This document shows positions 5,847 to 8,272 of a stretch of 8,272 nucleotides of DNA, piece by piece (position 1 is the first letter of the stretch; each line of letters opens with the position of its first letter). Below the pieces are notes generated by a model, which worked only from the letters and a program-made list of their open reading frames with translations, was not told the DNA's origin and searched no databases. A program made the translations under genes and the position numbers. Location of the stretch: positions 1 through 8,272 of the forward strand of contig DUTQ01000064.1 of assembly GCA_012841995.1 (NCBI GenBank). Reading direction: 5' to 3'. The stretch comes from Thermoanaerobacterales bacterium. GTDB taxonomy: Bacteria; Bacillota; Thermosediminibacteria; Thermosediminibacterales; Tepidanaerobacteraceae.

Positions 5847-6560
5847 TTGGATATTAGCGAGTTATCGTCCAAATTAGTTTTATGGCTACAAGAACGGGTA
5901 AAAGACGCTAATGCCGATGGTGCAGTTTTTGGCATGAGTGGTGGGATTGATTCTGCAGTAGTAGGTGTTTTATGTAAAAAGGCTTTTGGCCAAAATGCCC
6001 TTGCACTTATTATGCCGTGTTATAGTGATGAAAAAGACGAAAGAGATGCCAGATTAGTTATTGATCTATTTGGTTTAAATTATAAAAAAGTCGTATTAGA
6101 TAAGGTATATGATGAGCTAGTTCAAGCGGCCGGTGATACAAAAAATATGATGGCAAAAGCAAATATTAAACCTCGGATTAGAATGACAACACTTTATTAT
6201 TATGCAGCCATTAATAATTATCTAGTAGTTGGAGCAACAAATAAAAGTGAAGTTATGGTCGGATATTTTACGAAACATGGTGACAGCGGATCGGATCTTT
6301 GGCCAATTGCAAATCTTGTAAAGAGTCAAGTTTGGGATCTTGGGAGATTTCTTGGCATACCAAAAGAGATCATAGATAAACCTCCAACAGCCGGCTTATG
6401 GTCAGGCCAAACAGATGAAAAAGAAATGGGGATAAGTTACAAAGAGTTGGATAATTATATACTAAACGGTGATGCACCATTAGATGTAGTAGAAAGGATT
6501 AAATCATTAAATTCAAAGAGTAATCATAAGAGGCATTTACCATTGATACCAGGGTTTTAA
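5847..6560 (+). CDS. nadE: NH3-dependent NAD(+) synthetase, 237 aa
   Basis: Amidates deamido-NAD with ammonia and ATP, the last step of NAD synthesis; cytosolic, usually a homodimer. FGMSGGIDSAVVG contains the PP-loop SGGIDS (31-36) of the N-type ATP pyrophosphatases. GNxK-type NIKPRIRMTTLYYYAA, then GATNKSE (129-135), and FTKHGDSGSDLWPIANLVKSQV follow in family order, as do KPPTAGLWSGQTDE and MGISYKELD. The protein ends NHKRHLPLIPGF, typical of the short form. No glutaminase domain is present, so free ammonia is the likely nitrogen donor. TTG 5847 is chosen because GGGAGGA at 5833-5839 sits seven nt upstream and the family begins here. Possibly co-transcribed with the preceding YigZ gene; the evidence is only the lack of a visible terminator. 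Confidence 0.93.
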   Translation: MDISELSSKLVLWLQERVKDANADGAVFGMSGGIDSAVVGVLCKKAFGQNALALIMPCYSDEKDERDARLVIDLFGLNYKKVVLDKVYDELVQAAGDTKNMMAKANIKPRIRMTTLYYYAAINNYLVVGATNKSEVMVGYFTKHGDSGSDLWPIANLVKSQVWDLGRFLGIPKEIIDKPPTAGLWSGQTDEKEMGISYKELDNYILNGDAPLDVVERIKSLNSKSNHKRHLPLIPGF

Positions 6561-6603
6561 TAGTGCTTGCTGTAATGTTTTCTTTCCTGAATTCAGCTTT
6601 TCA

Positions 6604-6631
6604 CTGACATTCATTTATGTTAGAATATATA
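6604..6631 (+). promoter_or_regulatory. candidate promoter for the yebC-family gene
   Basis: CTGACA at 6604-6609 (five of six to TTGACA) lies 16 bp before TATATA at 6626-6631; an overlapping TATATA at 6628-6633 gives 18 bp. Either would start transcription a little before the GGGGGA ribosome binding site at 6650-6655. Confidence 0.4.
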
Positions 6632-6662
6632 TAAAGTGTTCTTTAAAAAGGGGGAAATACAT

Positions 6663-7394
6663 GTGTCAGGTCATTCTAAATGGGCGAACATAAAACATAA
6701 GAAAGCCAAAACAGATGCTCAAAAGGGTAAAATATATACCAAGTTTAGCAAGCAGATTATTGTTGCTGTGCGTGAAGGTGGTCCAGATCCAGATGTTAAC
6801 TATAAATTAAAAGATATAATTGACAAAGCTAAGGAAGCTAATATGCCTAATGATAATATAGAGAGGGCAATAAAGCGTGGAAGTGGCGACATTGATGGTG
6901 CCAATTATGAGGAAATTATGTATGAAGGCTATGGTCCCGGTGGTGTGGCTATTTTACTTGATGCCACGACAGACAATAAAAACCGAACAGCAGGTGATTT
7001 TAGACATTTATTTGATAAATATGGCGGTAATCTAGGAGAAACCGGTTGTGTCGCATGGATGTTTGAAAAAAAAGGGTTAATAATTATTGAGAAAGATGAT
7101 GAAACAGATTCTGATAGCATTATGATGATAGCAATAGATTCTGGGGCTGATGATGTTGAAGAACAGGATGATTCTATTGAAATAACAACGAGTCCAGAGA
7201 GCTTTGAGGGAGTTAAAAAAGCTTTAAAAGACAATAATATACATTTGTCATCAAGTGAGATTACCTATATACCTAAAACAACTGTAAAAGTATCAGGGAA
7301 AGAAAGGGAAAAGCTAGAAAGCTTACTCGAATTAATGGAAGATCACGATGATGTTCAAAATGTTTACTCAAACTATGAGTCTGATGATGAATAA
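6663..7394 (+). CDS. yebC: YebC/TACO1-family protein, 243 aa
   Basis: Full-length member of the YebC/PmpR/TACO1 family, cytosolic. The start SGHSKWANIKHKKAKTDAQ is diagnostic. It continues with GKIYTKFSKQI, MPNDNIERAIKRG, YEGYGPGGVAILLDA, TDNKNRTAGDFRHLF and GGNLGETGCVAWMFE. The C-terminal third is strongly acidic and ends ESDDE. Such proteins were long annotated as transcriptional regulators; more recent work on family members points to a ribosome-associated role in translating difficult (proline-rich) stretches. GTG 6663 is the start: GGGGGA is at 6650-6655 with seven-nt spacing, and the family begins at this codon. The ATG overlapping it at 6661 is out of frame and stops after 10 codons. 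Proximity to ruvC agrees with the known yebC-ruv neighbourhood. Confidence 0.94.
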   Translation: MSGHSKWANIKHKKAKTDAQKGKIYTKFSKQIIVAVREGGPDPDVNYKLKDIIDKAKEANMPNDNIERAIKRGSGDIDGANYEEIMYEGYGPGGVAILLDATTDNKNRTAGDFRHLFDKYGGNLGETGCVAWMFEKKGLIIIEKDDETDSDSIMMIAIDSGADDVEEQDDSIEITTSPESFEGVKKALKDNNIHLSSSEITYIPKTTVKVSGKEREKLESLLELMEDHDDVQNVYSNYESDDE

Positions 7395-7469
7395 ATCTTA
7401 ATTAATAATTGTATAAAAAGTCTTTTTCTGGGCATACTATTTATCCGAAGAATATAAGGAGGAATAGGT

Positions 7470-8027
7470 ATGCCTAAAAAGCTTTTTAGGTATATAATAA
7501 TTGTAGGTCTATTTGTGGTAGTTGGTTTTGCTTTTGGCTATTTGAAAACATTTTTTAGTTTTAAGGAGCCAGGACAGATAAACAAGATGGAAGAAGTTCA
7601 AGAGAATGTCAGCTTATCAAAAGAAGCAACCATAAACCCTAATACAAAAATAATTTACATAACCTACTGTACAAAATGCGGACATAAAATGATAAACGAA
7701 TCAAGTGCGGATGAAAAGCTCATTGGCATGACTAAAGATGAACTCAAAAAACATTTAATCGATTGGAATATTGAGAGTTTTTCTTCTGATGAAGTAGTAC
7801 TTAATCGGCAGGTTGACACCATATGTGACCAACATTATTATATTGGAATACAAGACGGTTTTGTTGCACTTTTTAATGGAATACCAGGTGAAGTGTCAAA
7901 AGCAGTGGAAACTACAGATATATTAGCTGATACATTAAGAGAAGAAGATCGGGCTTTACTAGAAAAAGGACTAGTTATAACAAGTAAAGACGAGTTTTTA
8001 AAGATTCGAGAAGGGTTGTCGAATTAA
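7470..8027 (+). CDS. BofC C-terminal-domain protein, membrane-anchored, 185 aa
   Basis: Residues 7-26 form one hydrophobic segment after a basic MPKKLFR start, so the protein is anchored with its bulk outside the cytoplasm (or in the intermembrane space of the forespore). Residues 59-72 (TKIIYITYCTKCGH) carry a CxxC pair (C66, C69). GMTKDELKKHLIDWNIESFS (86-105) and then CDQHYYIGIQDGFVALFNGIPGE (118-140) and the Leu/Asp-rich tail match the BofC C-terminal domain. In Bacillus, BofC restrains the SpoIVB protease and so delays sigma-K activation; clostridial homologues are shorter and less studied, so the role is inferred. AAGGAGGA at about 7456-7463 precedes ATG. In Bacillus bofC also lies next to ruvAB. 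An 18-bp palindrome covers codons 2-7. Confidence 0.78.
   Translation: MPKKLFRYIIIVGLFVVVGFAFGYLKTFFSFKEPGQINKMEEVQENVSLSKEATINPNTKIIYITYCTKCGHKMINESSADEKLIGMTKDELKKHLIDWNIESFSSDEVVLNRQVDTICDQHYYIGIQDGFVALFNGIPGEVSKAVETTDILADTLREEDRALLEKGLVITSKDEFLKIREGLSN
7473..7490. repeat. perfect 18-bp palindrome at the bofC-like start
   Basis: CCTAAAAAGCTTTTTAGG at 7473-7490 is a perfect palindrome directly after the ATG of the BofC-domain gene. Copies of TAGGTAT lie on each side, at 7465-7471 and 7487-7493. It could be a dimer-protein operator, an mRNA hairpin near the start codon, or chance in AT-rich DNA. Confidence 0.7.
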
Positions 8028-8070
8028 ATTTTAAATTTAAGTTTGTGTTCAATACTTGTTATAAAAAAGG

Positions 8071-8113
8071 AAATCACCCTTATTTGTAGAATTAAGTTTA
8101 AGGGTGATTTTTT
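8071..8113 (+). terminator. terminator-like hairpin that contains the ruvC ribosome binding site
   Basis: AAATCACCCTTA (8071-8082) pairs perfectly with TAAGGGTGATTT (8099-8110) across a 16-nt loop, and T residues run from 8108 to 8113. This has the form of an intrinsic terminator for the bofC-like gene. The 3' arm also contains AAGGGTGA (8100-8107), the only ribosome binding site for ruvC, whose ATG begins at 8114. Confidence 0.75.
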
Positions 8114-8209
8114 ATGTTAATAATGGGTATTGATCCCGGTATTGCTATAAGTGGCTATGGATTTTTAACCATATTCCAAAACTTCAATGTCTATATCATT
8201 TTTTTTTAA
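8114..8209 (+). pseudogene. ruvC: 5' end of ruvC (Holliday junction resolvase), cut by a fold-back junction
   Basis: From ATG 8114 the protein reads MLIMGIDPGIAISGYGFL, the RuvC N-terminus with the catalytic Asp (D7 in GIDPG). AAGGGTGA at 8100-8107 is the ribosome binding site with six-nt spacing. Forward reading then gives TIFQNFNVYIIFF and a stop at 8207-8209, which is unlike RuvC. The break falls at about 8168/8169, where the sequence folds back onto its complement; only 8114-8168 can be trusted as ruvC. In the organism the gene presumably continues to full length. Its position after yebC and the bofC-like gene fits known ruv neighbourhoods. RuvC resolves Holliday junctions made by RuvAB during recombination. 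Confidence 0.8.
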
Positions 8210-8260
8210 AAATCCATAGCCACTTATAGCAATACCGGGATCAATACCCATTATTAACAT
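8165..8260 (-). pseudogene. ruvC: inverted second copy of the ruvC 5' end
   Basis: On the minus strand, ATG at 8260-8258 opens the same MLIMGIDPGIAISGYGFL and continues KKNDIDIEVLEYG before a stop at 8167-8165 created by the junction. The KKNDIDIEVLEYG part looks like the normal RuvC continuation (charged stretch then V-L-(D/E)-Y-G), so this strand carries the authentic downstream sequence for 13 more codons. It is best read as a copy of the same gene, not a second gene. Confidence 0.75.
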
Positions 8261-8272
8261 AAAAAATCACCC

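Larger units (their letters stand above)
8102..8272. repeat. 67-bp perfect inverted repeat with 37-nt loop at the window end
   Basis: Positions 8102-8168 are the exact reverse complement of 8206-8272 (each pair sums to 16374), with loop 8169-8205. The right arm reaches the last base of the window, so the true extent is unknown. It covers the ruvC ribosome binding site, start codon and first 18 codons. Confidence 0.97.

Noticed and set aside
6587..6596. CTGAATTCAG palindrome after nadE as a terminator
   Set aside because: Only 10 bp, no loop of workable size and no strong T run behind it; a 10-bp palindrome is expected by chance.
7415..7428. AAAAAGTCTTTTT between the yebC-family and bofC-like genes as a terminator
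   Set aside because: The stem is only A-T pairs with almost no loop; not a credible intrinsic terminator.
8102..8272. Covalently closed hairpin telomere or a toxin/antitoxin-like regulatory inversion
   Set aside because: The loop is ordinary ruvC coding sequence on the minus strand and the arms are ruvC itself, so a copying or assembly artefact is simpler.

Overview
The window reads as chromosomal DNA from a low-GC, endospore-forming Firmicute, most likely of class Clostridia. This rests on the AT-rich base use, strong AAGGAGG-type ribosome binding sites, frequent TTG/GTG starts, and three sporulation-linked genes: an alpha/beta-type small acid-soluble spore protein, a SleB-type germination hydrolase and a BofC-domain protein. 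I cannot name the genus from sequence alone. All convincing genes lie on the + strand. I see no CRISPR array, insertion sequence, tRNA or rRNA.

Layout. Positions 1-110 hold the end of an upstream unit: a possible 19-codon CDS tail and a clear intrinsic terminator. A small unrecognised ORF (190-357) and a TalC-type transaldolase (440-1084) follow. Next is a probable operon of a homoserine-dehydrogenase-like oxidoreductase with a C-terminal SAF domain (1201-2493), a zinc-ribbon protein with an internal duplication (2525-2845) and the spore protein (2903-3124), closed by a strong terminator. A DedA-family membrane protein (3280-3894) is followed by about 400 bp without an intact gene, which seems to hold a decayed small gene. 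Then come the SleB-type hydrolase with its own promoter and terminator (4304-4996), a YigZ/IMPACT protein (5126-5755), ammonia-dependent NAD synthetase (5847-6560), a YebC/TACO1-family protein (6663-7394), the BofC-domain protein (7470-8027) and the first codons of ruvC (from 8114). YebC and BofC next to ruv genes is a familiar arrangement (yebC-ruvC in proteobacteria, bofC-ruvAB in Bacillus).

The right end is abnormal. Positions 8102-8168 and 8206-8272 form a perfect 67-bp inverted repeat around a 37-nt loop, so ruvC is copied back onto the opposite strand. The reverse-strand reading through the loop continues like real RuvC and the forward reading does not. The best explanation is a fold-back chimera or palindromic contig end, and sequence after about 8168 should not be read as genomic order.

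I find no convincing new multi-gene system. The points most worth a second look are the fold-back end, the ruvC ribosome binding site buried in a terminator-like hairpin, the frameshifted gene remnant at 4079 onward, an 18-bp palindrome at the bofC start, and the unresolved function of the SAF-domain dehydrogenase and its zinc-ribbon neighbour.
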